A DNA stretch of 39,878 nucleotides, taken from contig CADBKS010000008.1 of NCBI GenBank assembly GCA_902795255.1, forward strand, positions 1 to 39,878, written 5' to 3'. Within the stretch, counting starts at the first letter, position 1, and each line of letters begins with the position of its first letter. Below the pieces are notes generated by a model, which searched no databases, had not been told where the DNA came from, and was given only the letters and a program-made list of their open reading frames with translations. Below are positions 25,619 through 33,863 of the stretch, in pieces. The DNA is from an uncultured Chloroflexota bacterium (GTDB lineage: Bacteria; Chloroflexota; Anaerolineae; Anaerolineales; Anaerolineaceae). Position numbers and translations under genes: made by a program.

Positions 25619-27212
25619 GACGCTCCTGCTCCTCCGGACGCTTCTGCTGTCCACGAGCCAGCGGAACATATACAAACACACCTGGGATAAAAAGAAGCGG
25701 GGCCGGATTATGGGGAATGCGATCGCTATGGGGTTCCTGTATGTCATGCTGATGGCATACAGCATCCTGGTCTGCATCGGATTCGGACAGACCGGGCTGA
25801 TCGGTGCCGCGCCGGTGATGTGCGCGCTCCTGGTCAGCGCACTGGCTTTTGTTTTCACGCTTTTCAGAACGAACGGCTATCTGTTCGGTTTTAAGGAATA
25901 CGACATGCTGATGTCGCTGCCGTTTGAGACAAAAACGGTCGCGGCGTGCAAATTTCTGTATATGGTTATCAAAAGTCTGCCCTGGTACCTGAGCATTTCG
26001 CTTGCCCTGATGGCCGGGTACGGATATTTTGCCCGTCCGTCCGCCGCGGTTTATCCGCTGTGGATCCTCCTGACGCTGTTCCTTCCCGTGATCCCGACAC
26101 TGTTTGCGGCATTCCTCGGGTTCCTGACCGCGAAGATCAGTTCCGGATTTAAGCATAAAAATCTCATCCAGACGGTCCTGGTCACCGGGATCATCATTTT
26201 CAGCTTTTCCCTGCGCTTTATCCTGGAAGATCTCTTCAAAAATGATAAAGTTGATGCGGCGCTTGAGCAGCTGTCCGCTCTGACCGGAAATGTGGGGAAG
26301 TACTATCCGCCGGCCGGGTGGTTCGCGGATGCGGTCGCAAAGCCCGATCTTTTGAAAGCCCTGCTCCTGATCGCTGTCAGCCTGCTGCTGTTTGCGGCAG
26401 TCTTTGCCGTTGTCGCCCGGTCCTACCGGAGCATCAACTCCGCGCTCAGAACACAGACCGCGGCAAAAAACTATAAAATGACCGCGCAGAATAAACGGAG
26501 CGTGGTCAACGCCATCGCCTTCAAGGAGTTCAAACGGCTGACCGGCTCGGTCACTTACATGACAAACGCCGGCATCGGGGTGATCCTGGCTGTCCTGTTC
26601 GGGCTCGTCTGCCTCGTTTTCGGGACCGACAGGATCGCTGCCGCGGTCCTGAAGGACGCGCCGATCAGCTCCGATATGCTTGAACCGGCGATCCCCTTCA
26701 TTGTTTATTTTTTCATCGGCATGATCGCCACAACAGCCTGTTCCCCTTCGCTTGAAGGGAAAAACTACTGGATCGTTCAGAGCCTGCCGATCGAAAAGAA
26801 GACGCTTTATCAGGGAAAAATGCTTTTCAACCTGTACCTGACAGTCCCGGCGATGGTCTTTTCAACTTTATGCCTGTGCATCTCCGGAAAAGTACCGCTG
26901 CTGCATACCCTGCTGTATCTCGTTTTCGGGGCTGTGCTCTGTGCCTTTTCGACCGCCTGGGGCTGTGTGTGCGGCATACGCCATATGCGCCTTGACTGGG
27001 AAAATGAGGTCGAGGTCATCAAACAGGGCACGGCGGTCACGGTTTATCTGCTGCCCAATATGTTCGCGGTCATGGCACTGATGGGGCTTTCGGTTTACCT
27101 CGGCACCCGGATGAACTATGCCCTGCTGACGCTCATTTTTATCCTGATCGCGTCAGTGCTGGCCGGTTTGTCTTATCTGCGGGCCATGGCCCTGGCAAAA
27201 CGTACGTTTTGA
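25608..27212 (+). CDS. ABC-2-type exporter permease, 12-segment
   Basis: This 534-residue integral membrane protein has about 12 hydrophobic segments in two halves, with a cytoplasmic FKEYDMLMSLPF motif near residue 85. An equivalent QSLPIEKKTLYQGK motif lies in the second half, near residue 390. These are the coupling-helix segments of this permease group, common in Firmicutes. The ATG overlaps the ATPase gene by 11 bases. The pair should form a complete exporter; no substrate clue is seen. A 9-bp hairpin follows the stop codon by about 8 bases. Confidence 0.88.
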   Translation: MKNETLLLLRTLLLSTSQRNIYKHTWDKKKRGRIMGNAIAMGFLYVMLMAYSILVCIGFGQTGLIGAAPVMCALLVSALAFVFTLFRTNGYLFGFKEYDMLMSLPFETKTVAACKFLYMVIKSLPWYLSISLALMAGYGYFARPSAAVYPLWILLTLFLPVIPTLFAAFLGFLTAKISSGFKHKNLIQTVLVTGIIIFSFSLRFILEDLFKNDKVDAALEQLSALTGNVGKYYPPAGWFADAVAKPDLLKALLLIAVSLLLFAAVFAVVARSYRSINSALRTQTAAKNYKMTAQNKRSVVNAIAFKEFKRLTGSVTYMTNAGIGVILAVLFGLVCLVFGTDRIAAAVLKDAPISSDMLEPAIPFIVYFFIGMIATTACSPSLEGKNYWIVQSLPIEKKTLYQGKMLFNLYLTVPAMVFSTLCLCISGKVPLLHTLLYLVFGAVLCAFSTAWGCVCGIRHMRLDWENEVEVIKQGTAVTVYLLPNMFAVMALMGLSVYLGTRMNYALLTLIFILIASVLAGLSYLRAMALAKRTF

Positions 27213-27220
27213 AGTTCTGT

Positions 27221-27259
27221 CGGGCACGGGAAGGTGATATAACACGGAAACCGTGCCCG
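27221..27259 (+). terminator. Hairpin after the ABC permease
   Basis: CGGGCACGG (27221-27229) pairs perfectly with CCGTGCCCG (27251-27259); an inner CACGG/CCGTG stem can form in the loop. No U-tract follows directly, so it is either a weak terminator or the first element of the structured leader before the MFS gene. Confidence 0.5.
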
Positions 27260-27327
27260 GTGGAAAAAGTTTTCGGGATGTACAGCGGTACAGACCGGAA
27301 AGTGCTTTACGGGAAAGGAATGCTGAT

Positions 27328-27366
27328 ATGAACCGCTGCACGGTTTTTGCTCCATGCAGGGCCTGA
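27328..27366 (+). CDS. Candidate 12-residue leader peptide upstream of the MFS gene
   Basis: ATG 27328 to TGA 27364-27366 encodes MNRCTVFAPCRA. AAAGGAA seven bases upstream is a plausible ribosome binding site. Codons 8-11 make up the left arm of the 11-bp stem at 27350-27360, and the stop codon lies in its loop. Leader peptides of this sort control ribosome-targeting-drug resistance genes by stalling; whether this one does is inference. Short frames occur by chance. Confidence 0.45.
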   Translation: MNRCTVFAPCRA

Positions 27367-27400
27367 GGAGCCTGTATGGAGGAAAACGCTTTCCTCAGGC
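27350..27400 (+). promoter_or_regulatory. Alternative stem or pseudoknot leader of the MFS gene
   Basis: CTCCATGCAGG (27350-27360) pairs with CCTGTATGGAG (27371-27381) along 11 pairs with one G-U. The loop sequence GCCTGAGGA (27361-27369) pairs perfectly with TCCTCAGGC (27392-27400). The two stems form a pseudoknot or exclude each other, as in an attenuator. The MFS start lies about 60 bases downstream. Confidence 0.6.
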
Positions 27401-27462
27401 TTTGCTCTTAATGTGAAAAAAGATGTTTTTGCGTTATGGATCACAATTGAAGGAGCAAAGAA

Positions 27463-28749
27463 ATGAATAACAATAAAAATGACTTGAAGGATTTCTATAT
27501 CCTCTGGATCACGCAAAGCCTGTCGCAGCTCGGGAGCGCGCTGACGGGTTTTGCGCTTATGCTTTGGCTTTATGAAAAAACCGGGTCTGCTTTAAGTACG
27601 GCCGCGCTGACGATCTGTACATACACACCTTATGTAGTCATGAGCATTTTCGCGGGCGCGGTCACCGATAAGTTCGACAAAAAGAAAACCATGCTGCTCT
27701 GCGACGTGCTGGCGGCAGCCTGTACGGTGCTGGTGCTGGTCCTGTACCGGACCGGTTCACTTTCCGTATGGCACCTTTATGCCGTCAATGCCTTCTCCGG
27801 ACTGATGAACACCGTGCAGCAGCCGGCGTCTGAGGTCGCCTATACACTGGTCGTCCCGAAGGCGCATTATCAGAAGATCAGCGGGCTGCAGTCTTTGTCC
27901 CGGTCGCTGATTTCGATCGGAAGCCCGCTGATCGCCTCAGCCTTATACGGTCTTGCCGGCCTGGATGCGGTGATCGCAGCGGATCTGGTGACATGCGCGG
28001 CGGCTTTTTTGACCCTGGCTTTTTTCATCAGGCTGCCCGATGGTTCGTTCGCCGGGCAAAGCGGAAAAAATGTGCTGACCCTGGCCGCGGAAGGGCTCCG
28101 ATTCCTGAAAGCGAATCCGCTGGTGCTGTACGTGATCCTGTTCATGTCCGGGGTGAATTTTATCGCGTCCGCCTTTGATGCGGTGCTGCCCGCGCTGGTG
28201 CTTCCCAATCCGCGCGGCGGCAACAGTGTGCTGGGGATCGTGACCTCGTGCTCGGGGATCGCCATGATCATCGGGAGCCTGCTTTCCGCATGGATGAAAA
28301 AACCGAAGGACAGGGTGCGGATGATCTATCTGACCATGCTGTTTTCCCTTGGGATCGAGAATTTCCTGCTCGCATTCTCAAGGGTTCCGGCTGTCTGGTG
28401 TGCGGGTCAGATCATCGGGTGGATCCTGGTTCCGGTGATGGGCGCCAATCAGAATGTCATCATGCGGAATTCCGTTCCTGTTGACCTGCAGGGCCGGGTT
28501 TACGCCTGCCGGAACACACTGCAGTTTTTCACGATCCCGCTCGGGCTGCTTTTCGGCGGATCAATGGTGGACCGTGTCTGTGAACCGTTTATGGCGGCCA
28601 ACAGCTCTTCCGGGACCCTGACGCAGCTTTTCGGGATCGGAAAAGGCTCCGGCGCCGCGCTGATGATGTTTATTCTGGGCGTCGCTGGGGTCGTCTGGTG
28701 CCTGGCTTTCGGAAGAAAACTGAAGCAGTACCGCTATACGGAATCTTAA
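27463..28749 (+). CDS. MFS transporter, Mef-like drug-efflux type
   Basis: This 428-residue membrane protein has about 12 hydrophobic segments. It carries the MFS loop motif GAVTDKFDKKKTM near residue 65 and an N-terminus of the pattern DFYILWITQSLSQLGSALTGFAL. These resemble macrolide-type and related exporters of the Mef group in the inner membrane, driven by the proton gradient. The actual drug is not known. GGAG eight bases before the ATG supports the start. A structured leader with a short peptide frame lies directly upstream, as in inducible antibiotic-resistance genes. A compound hairpin follows the stop codon. Confidence 0.85.
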   Translation: MNNNKNDLKDFYILWITQSLSQLGSALTGFALMLWLYEKTGSALSTAALTICTYTPYVVMSIFAGAVTDKFDKKKTMLLCDVLAAACTVLVLVLYRTGSLSVWHLYAVNAFSGLMNTVQQPASEVAYTLVVPKAHYQKISGLQSLSRSLISIGSPLIASALYGLAGLDAVIAADLVTCAAAFLTLAFFIRLPDGSFAGQSGKNVLTLAAEGLRFLKANPLVLYVILFMSGVNFIASAFDAVLPALVLPNPRGGNSVLGIVTSCSGIAMIIGSLLSAWMKKPKDRVRMIYLTMLFSLGIENFLLAFSRVPAVWCAGQIIGWILVPVMGANQNVIMRNSVPVDLQGRVYACRNTLQFFTIPLGLLFGGSMVDRVCEPFMAANSSSGTLTQLFGIGKGSGAALMMFILGVAGVVWCLAFGRKLKQYRYTES

Positions 28750-28758
28750 AAAAATCGG

Positions 28759-28805
28759 GCCCTTTCTGCCGCCCCGGTCCGGAAGACCCGGACGTCGGAA
28801 AGGGC
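28759..28805 (+). terminator. Compound hairpin after the MFS gene
   Basis: GCCCTTTC (28759-28766) pairs with GAAAGGGC (28798-28805), enclosing GTCCGG (28777-28782) paired with CCGGAC (28788-28793). No U-tract follows, so it may be a processing or attenuation site before the GNAT gene. Confidence 0.5.
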
Positions 28806-28886
28806 TCCGCTCATACCGGTGAATTTCATGCTGCCGGCTGCAAAGCAGTCTCACCGGAATACAATAAGCACGAACAGGGAGAAAAA

Positions 28887-29507
28887 ATGGAAGATCTTAC
28901 GATCCGATTGGAAAAAAAAGAGGATTTCAGGGCAGTTGAGGAACTGGTCCGGGAGTCCTTCTGGAATGTGTACCGGCCCGGCTGCAGTGAACATTATGTC
29001 ATCCATGTGCTGCGGGATGATCCGGCTTTTGTCAGGGAGCTGGACTTCGTCATGGAGCGGGATGGAAAGCTGATCGGACAGAACATGTTCATGCGGACGG
29101 TCATTAATGCCGACAGGGGCGGGGATATCCCTGTCCTGACCATGGGGCCGATCGGGATCACACCGGCGCTCAAGAGACGCGGGTACGGCAAAAAGCTGCT
29201 CGACTATTCGCTGGAACAGGCAGCCCGGATGGGATTCGGTGCGGTGCTGTTCGAGGGAAATATCGGTTTTTACGGAAAAAGCGGTTTTGATTATGCGCGG
29301 AACTTCGGGATCCGTTACCATGACCTGCCGGAAGGAGCGGACGATTCTTTCTTTCTCTGCAGGAAGTTGGTCCCGGGATACCTGGATCAGGTCACCGGTG
29401 TCTATCAGACTCCGCCGGGTTATTATGTGGATGATGCGGATGTGGAAGAATTTGACAAAACATTTCCGCCGAAAGAAAAGCTGAAACTGCCCGGGCAGAT
29501 TTTTTGA
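28887..29507 (+). CDS. GNAT acetyltransferase, YhbS-like
   Basis: I start at ATG 28887, six bases after AGGGAG, giving 206 residues; the frame is open to 28698 inside the MFS gene but without a start signal. The acetyl-CoA-binding motif is GITPALKRRGYGKKLL, followed by VLFEGNIGFYGKSGF. This pattern (start RKxDFxAVEELxRExFW, then TMGPIGI) is that of YhbS-type GNATs found in many Firmicutes; the substrate is not known. The C-terminal third, ending in LKLPGQIF, is beyond the core and probably shapes the substrate site. A cupin gene follows about 70 bases later on the same strand. Confidence 0.87.
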   Translation: MEDLTIRLEKKEDFRAVEELVRESFWNVYRPGCSEHYVIHVLRDDPAFVRELDFVMERDGKLIGQNMFMRTVINADRGGDIPVLTMGPIGITPALKRRGYGKKLLDYSLEQAARMGFGAVLFEGNIGFYGKSGFDYARNFGIRYHDLPEGADDSFFLCRKLVPGYLDQVTGVYQTPPGYYVDDADVEEFDKTFPPKEKLKLPGQIF

Positions 29508-29576
29508 ACCGGTGAAAGCGGGATACCCGCATCTGAAAACAGTTTATGATGATGTATGGGGCTGCAGGAGGATCTT

Positions 29577-29945
29577 ATGGAATTTATCAGGGGTGAAGCG
29601 ATCCGGGAACTGTCGAATCCGGGTGTCGTCTCGCGGCAGCTGCTGAACCCGGAAAACTCCGTAAGCAGCAGGGTCACGATCACGGAAGTCTGCCTGGATC
29701 CCGGGGCGGAACAGCCGAGACATTCCCACGACGCGTCGGAACAGATATGGTACGCGCTGAAAGGAAACGGCATCCTCCTTCTGGGCGGCGGACTTGAAAA
29801 ACCCTTCAGGAAGGGAGATGTCGTCCGGTTCACGGAAAAGGAGATCCACGGACTGCGGAATGACGGCGATACGGAATTTGTTTATATCTCGGTCACTGCA
29901 CCGCCGATCAATTTCGCGTACGCATATAAAGAAGTCCGCGGCTGA
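29577..29945 (+). CDS. Small cupin-domain protein
   Basis: I start at ATG 29577, five bases after AGGAGG, giving 122 residues. Cupin motif 1 is RHSHDASEQIWYALKGNG, with two histidines and a glutamate as metal ligands, and motif 2 is GDVVRFTEKEIHGLRN with the third histidine. Single-domain cupins of this kind are isomerases, dioxygenases or sugar-binding proteins; nothing shows which applies. It may share a transcript with the GNAT gene upstream. The gene converges on the DUF1905 gene, with 40 bases between the stops. Confidence 0.87.
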   Translation: MEFIRGEAIRELSNPGVVSRQLLNPENSVSSRVTITEVCLDPGAEQPRHSHDASEQIWYALKGNGILLLGGGLEKPFRKGDVVRFTEKEIHGLRNDGDTEFVYISVTAPPINFAYAYKEVRG

Positions 29946-29985
29946 CGTCCGTGCCTTTCACATGATCATTCTGCGGCATTTCCGT

Positions 29986-30270
29986 TCACGGCCGTTCCGT
30001 GATGCGGACATGAACGGAGTCGTCTTCTTTTTTCCCCAGACGGGTCCGGATGGCTTTCAGGACACCGATGATGTAACAGACCGAGCCGTCCGGATTTTTT
30101 ACGCCCATGTTGACGATGGAGCCGTCATATGGGATGCCGTCAAATTCGGCATGGACCTTCACGCGGCCGCTGCCGAATTCCTGCCGGATATCCCACGGAA
30201 AGGCCACGTAAGCGCCGCCGTTTCCTGGAACCTCGCGCAGGACTGCTTCATATTCGTAAATCTTATCCAC
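29986..30270 (-). CDS. DUF1905 protein
   Basis: This 94-residue protein matches DUF1905, a small barrel-like domain. Visible landmarks are YVAFPWDIRQEFG near residue 22, VKVHAEFDGIPYDGSIV near residue 37, and a closing IRTRLGKKEDDSVHVRI. Members are often described as AbrB-like or as putative regulators; no function is established. It starts two bases after the stop of the broken DMT transporter gene, so it was the third gene of a hydrolase-transporter-DUF1905 transcript. Confidence 0.8.
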   Translation of the reverse strand: MDKIYEYEAVLREVPGNGGAYVAFPWDIRQEFGSGRVKVHAEFDGIPYDGSIVNMGVKNPDGSVCYIIGVLKAIRTRLGKKEDDSVHVRITERP

Positions 30271-30272
30271 GC

Positions 30273-31069
30273 TCAGCCTTTCAGGACAGCCAGCAGAACG
30301 GCCGCGAAGATCAGCGCCATGCCGATCCCCTGGACCGGTGCAAACTGTTCATGATAAAGCAGGATCCCGAAGATCATCCCGAAAACGGACTCCAGGCCCA
30401 TAATGATGGAGGCCTCGGATTCGGAGGTGTGTTTCTGTCCGTATGCCTGCATGGCGAAGGCGATCCCCAGCACGAGGATGCCGGACGCAAGCGCATAAGG
30501 CCAGCTCTGCGTCACACCGGTCAGATCCGCTTTGCCCAGAGTCAGCCATGCCGCGATCTGCAGCACGGCAGCCGTCATGAACTCCCCCGCGGTGAAGACG
30601 ACTGGGTCACAGTACTTTACGCCTTCATCCACGCAGAGGATCTGCAGGGCCCAGAAAATGGACCCGATAAATACGATCAGGTCCCCTGTGGAGATGCGGT
30701 CCAGACCTTTGCCGGCGGTCGTGATCAGGTACAGGCCGCCGAGAGAAAGGAGCGCTGCGATATAGTGCGCGGTTTTGATCTTTCTGCGCAGGATCAGTCC
30801 TGCCAGGAATGGGACCAGCACGATATAAATGGACGTGATAAAACTGGCGTTCCCGATGGCAGCATGGCATATTTCCGGGCCGGGCCCTTCGGCGGCAGCC
30901 GGAACTTTGCGAGGACCAGCAGCACAAGCGCCGCGGTAATGTAGCGCATGCAGTTGAAGGTCAGCGCTCCGGTGGTCTCGGAGGCGGCCTTCTGGAATAA
31001 GTAACCCAGCCCCCAGATGATGGAGGCGATGAAGAGGATCATGTCGGCGGTCAGTCTTTTTTTATTCAT
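30273..31069 (-). pseudogene. Broken EamA/DMT-family transporter
   Basis: The N-terminal part starts at ATG 31069 (MNKKRLTADMILFIASIIWG, an EamA first helix). It runs in one frame to about 30860 (ARKYAMLPSG). A second frame then carries the rest, GNASFITSIYIVLVPFL through MALIFAAVLLAVLKG, to 30273. The GNASFIT motif normally follows the third membrane segment, but here it directly follows KYAML. So some 25-30 residues are missing together with a frame change, and 268 residues remain of the usual 295-300. This fits an internal deletion that inactivated a drug/metabolite exporter. Its start overlaps the hydrolase stop by eight bases. A sequencing or assembly error is possible. Confidence 0.75.
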
Positions 31070-32048
31070 GGATCGAATCCAGCAGATTTTCCACGGCTTC
31101 ACGGTATTCGGCTTCGTGGTCTTTCCAGCTGTTCGCGTGTCCCGAGTCTTCAAAATTGATCAGGGTCTTGTTCTCTCCCCCGTAGAGCTCATAGAGGTCC
31201 GCGCCTTGCGGATAAGGAGTCGTATCATCCCTGCCGCAGATAAAGATCAGCAGCGGCAGAAACCGGCTGCCCTTGTTCATGCTCTTCCGGATGATCTCAC
31301 GCCCGTCCGCATCTTTATAGCCGAATCCCAGTTCGATCCGGTTCATGATGTTCCCCGCCCAGATCAGGTAATCGGTCGGGATGCCCATATCTTCACTATC
31401 GATCACCATGCGGATCTCGTCTTCCACGTTGCTGACCGGGGAATCCAGAATGAGAAAATCAGCATGCTCCGTAAGGCCGAGCGCCGGGTCGCACACGGCC
31501 AGTGTGGCCGTGATGCCGCCGAAAGAGGTTCCCCAGACACCGAGCTTCTTTTCGGGAGCCCAGCTTCGGATCTCCGCGGCCCAGTCCAGCAGGTCGAATT
31601 TTTCCAGATAACCGAAAGTCGTCAGCGGGGCCTGATTTTCACCGGAGCTGCGCTGGTCGTAGGCAAGGACGTTATATCCGTTTTCGAGAAATACCTGTGC
31701 GGGGGGATAAACGGACATCCGGTTCCCGCCCAGTCCGTGGACCATGATCACCGTGTCGTGATCCTTTTCTCCGGGTTGATCCGCGTAGATCAGATCTGCC
31801 GGGATCTGATGGCCGTCTTTGGAGGAGGTCAGGGATAATTTCTCAATGCTGTACTTCTCTGTAAACGCGTTGTAGTCCAGGTGATTGCTGCTGAACACGT
31901 TATACGGGATGACAAAGGGATCCTGCGGCTGCGTCAGCTGTGTGGAGTTGATAACGACCTGATGACCGGAATAGGCTGTAATGCCGACTGCGGCGATAAT
32001 GAGAAGTGAGACCAGAATGATGCAGATGATTTTCAGTGCTTTTTTCAT
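31062..32048 (-). CDS. Membrane-anchored alpha/beta hydrolase
   Basis: I start at ATG 32048, giving 328 residues; a GTG at 32084 is an alternative. The N-terminus MKKALKIICIILVSLLIIAA is an uncleaved membrane anchor or signal peptide. The hydrolase fold shows MVHGLGGNR with the oxyanion hole, GVWGTSFGGIT with the nucleophile Ser, FICGRDD with the acid Asp and EDSGHANSW with the catalytic His. This is the BEM46/YqjL-like group of outer-face hydrolases with unknown substrates. The ribosome binding site is weak. It leads a three-gene minus-strand transcript with the broken DMT gene and DUF1905. Confidence 0.85.
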   Translation of the reverse strand: MKKALKIICIILVSLLIIAAVGITAYSGHQVVINSTQLTQPQDPFVIPYNVFSSNHLDYNAFTEKYSIEKLSLTSSKDGHQIPADLIYADQPGEKDHDTVIMVHGLGGNRMSVYPPAQVFLENGYNVLAYDQRSSGENQAPLTTFGYLEKFDLLDWAAEIRSWAPEKKLGVWGTSFGGITATLAVCDPALGLTEHADFLILDSPVSNVEDEIRMVIDSEDMGIPTDYLIWAGNIMNRIELGFGYKDADGREIIRKSMNKGSRFLPLLIFICGRDDTTPYPQGADLYELYGGENKTLINFEDSGHANSWKDHEAEYREAVENLLDSIHE

Positions 32049-32236
32049 ATGATTGACAATGCCTTCTTTTTGTAAAAACTGCACCGCAAATTATATCCCG
32101 TCCGCTCCTCTTTCCGGCCGGGAACCGTGATTTTCAGGACAGATGTCGGAAAAAGCCTGTAATTCAGTCTGTAAAATCCGCGCCATCCGAAAAATATAGG
32201 TTATGATATAAATTAGAAAGAAAGGATATGGTTTTA

Positions 32237-33070
32237 ATGCATTCAGAAACAACAGCCGTTCAGACGATGCAGGAAGTTTCTGCGCTTCTTGCGGTCCCCA
32301 ACAGCCGCATCATTGCCGGCGGAACATCTGTTTCCGCTTTATCGGGTGAGGATCTTCATCTGGTGGATATCGGTGCGCTGGAGGGCCTGGACGGGATCAA
32401 ACAAAAGGGAACCCGGATTGAACTCGGACCGTTAACGAATTTACAGACAATCGGCAGTTCCATGCTGCTGAAAGCATATGCCCCTGCCCTGGCGGAAGCC
32501 GCCGCGGCCGTTTCGCCCGATCCGGTCCGTGAACAGGGTACGCTGGGCGGCAATCTGGCGGATGCCCGGATCGGGGATACCGGCCCGGCACTGCTGGCGA
32601 CCGGCGCGAAGCTGGTCATCAAGACGGATTGTGATTTCCGCGAGATCCTGATCGACCGTTTCTGGCCGGTCAGCGGCGGAAATGACCTGAATTATGACGA
32701 GTGGATCACCCGCATCACGATCCCGGTCCCGAAAGAGCCGCTCTGGGGCGACGCGTTCGGACGGATCGGCACCTGGGATGCGGAAAATACCCCTGCCGCG
32801 GCCGCTGCGGTCCGGCTGACACTGAATGAGAAAAATACAGTGACTTCTGTCCGGGGCGGGCTCCGCCTCGGGGCGGCGCACATCCGCCGGATGTTCCCGC
32901 TGGAAAAAGCACTGAAGAACCGTCCCTTTACGGATGAGAACACGGAGAAAGCGGTCAAAGCGATGACAGGCGCGGTCAGCGGTCTTATTCCCGAAAAAGA
33001 CTTCACGGAATTTCTGCGGGGCCTGCTTGCGCGTGCGTTCTCCATGGCCTCAGAAAGGCGGTCCCTCTGA
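32237..33070 (+). CDS. FAD-binding subunit-like protein of the xanthine dehydrogenase/CoxM family
   Basis: This protein has 277 residues if ATG 32237 (10 bases after AAGGA) is the start; the in-frame ATG at 32228 lies only one base after that sequence and is less likely. FAD-binding landmarks are IIAGGTSVSAL near residue 25, LGPLTNLQTI, REQGTLGGNLADARIGD with the GGN loop, and FGRIGTWDAENTPAAAAA. The C-terminal CO_deh_flav_C-like part is present. The family passes electrons in molybdenum hydroxylases. No molybdopterin or Fe-S subunit is beside it; it heads the operon with the metallophosphoesterase and kinase genes, overlapping the next gene by four bases, so its role here is unknown. Confidence 0.85.
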   Translation: MHSETTAVQTMQEVSALLAVPNSRIIAGGTSVSALSGEDLHLVDIGALEGLDGIKQKGTRIELGPLTNLQTIGSSMLLKAYAPALAEAAAAVSPDPVREQGTLGGNLADARIGDTGPALLATGAKLVIKTDCDFREILIDRFWPVSGGNDLNYDEWITRITIPVPKEPLWGDAFGRIGTWDAENTPAAAAAVRLTLNEKNTVTSVRGGLRLGAAHIRRMFPLEKALKNRPFTDENTEKAVKAMTGAVSGLIPEKDFTEFLRGLLARAFSMASERRSL

Positions 33071-33858
33071 AGGCACGGCACCTGGTCCTTTCGGATATCC
33101 ACGAAAACGGGGATGCTCTGAAAAGGTTTATCCGGCAGGCTGAAAAGCTTCCCGGCCGGTTTGATGATATCTGGCTGCTCGGGGATGTCTTCGGACATTC
33201 CAGCGATTCCACCGGTGAGGACGACCTGACGCAGCCGGTGCTGAACGATTTAATGGCGCTGCTGCGCTATGACGGCCCCGCTGTCTCCGGGAACTGGGAA
33301 TTCTGGCTCAGCCATCCGGAAAGGGACAGCATGTATAAAGACCAGGGAAAATATGCCGAACAGCTGTCTCAGCGCAGGGAGCTCCTGGCACAGAAGAAAA
33401 ACAAACCCCTGCTGGACCGTTTCCGCGGGGAGACTGTCCGGATCTGGCCGGAAAAAGGGACCCCTGAGTTCACCCTTTTCCACGGCTGTTCCTATGCCTG
33501 CCACGGAAACAGTGACTATCAGCCGCATCCCTGCGAATGCTATCTGTTCCCGCGGGACCTGAATACCGTGACCCGCGGACTGTTCGGCAATCCGGAAAAC
33601 CTGCGCACACCGCATTTTCTTTTCGGCCATACGCATACACCCGGATATTTCACCTATTCTGTCACCAGCATGGTCAACGTCTGGCAGTTTTTCACCCCCG
33701 AACAGGTGAACGTGCCGGTCAGCTACGGTGACAGCAGCCAGCGCTTCGGGATCAACCCGGGCAGTGCGGGGATCGCGGGAAAGAACCTGCCGCGCACCGC
33801 GCTGCTGCTGGACACAAATGAAAAAACATTCACTTATTTGATCGATGAGGAGAGGTAA
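33067..33858 (+). CDS. Calcineurin-type metallophosphoesterase (probable CTG start)
   Basis: An ATG occurs only at 33253, after two of the metal-ligand motifs, so the real start lies upstream. In frame, CTG 33067 (overlapping the previous stop as CTGA, with AAGGCGG upstream) gives 263 residues. The motifs are then complete: D10 and H12 in LSDIHENGD, D40 in LLGDVFG, N76 in SGNWE, the HGCSYACHGN histidines, and H188/H190 in FGHTHTPGY. That is the dinuclear metal site of PP2A/YfcE-like phosphatases. The gene ends five bases before the kinase gene starts, so phosphatase and kinase are linked. A further upstream non-ATG start cannot be excluded, since the frame is open. Confidence 0.8.
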   Translation: MKARHLVLSDIHENGDALKRFIRQAEKLPGRFDDIWLLGDVFGHSSDSTGEDDLTQPVLNDLMALLRYDGPAVSGNWEFWLSHPERDSMYKDQGKYAEQLSQRRELLAQKKNKPLLDRFRGETVRIWPEKGTPEFTLFHGCSYACHGNSDYQPHPCECYLFPRDLNTVTRGLFGNPENLRTPHFLFGHTHTPGYFTYSVTSMVNVWQFFTPEQVNVPVSYGDSSQRFGINPGSAGIAGKNLPRTALLLDTNEKTFTYLIDEER

Positions 33859-33863
33859 ACGCG

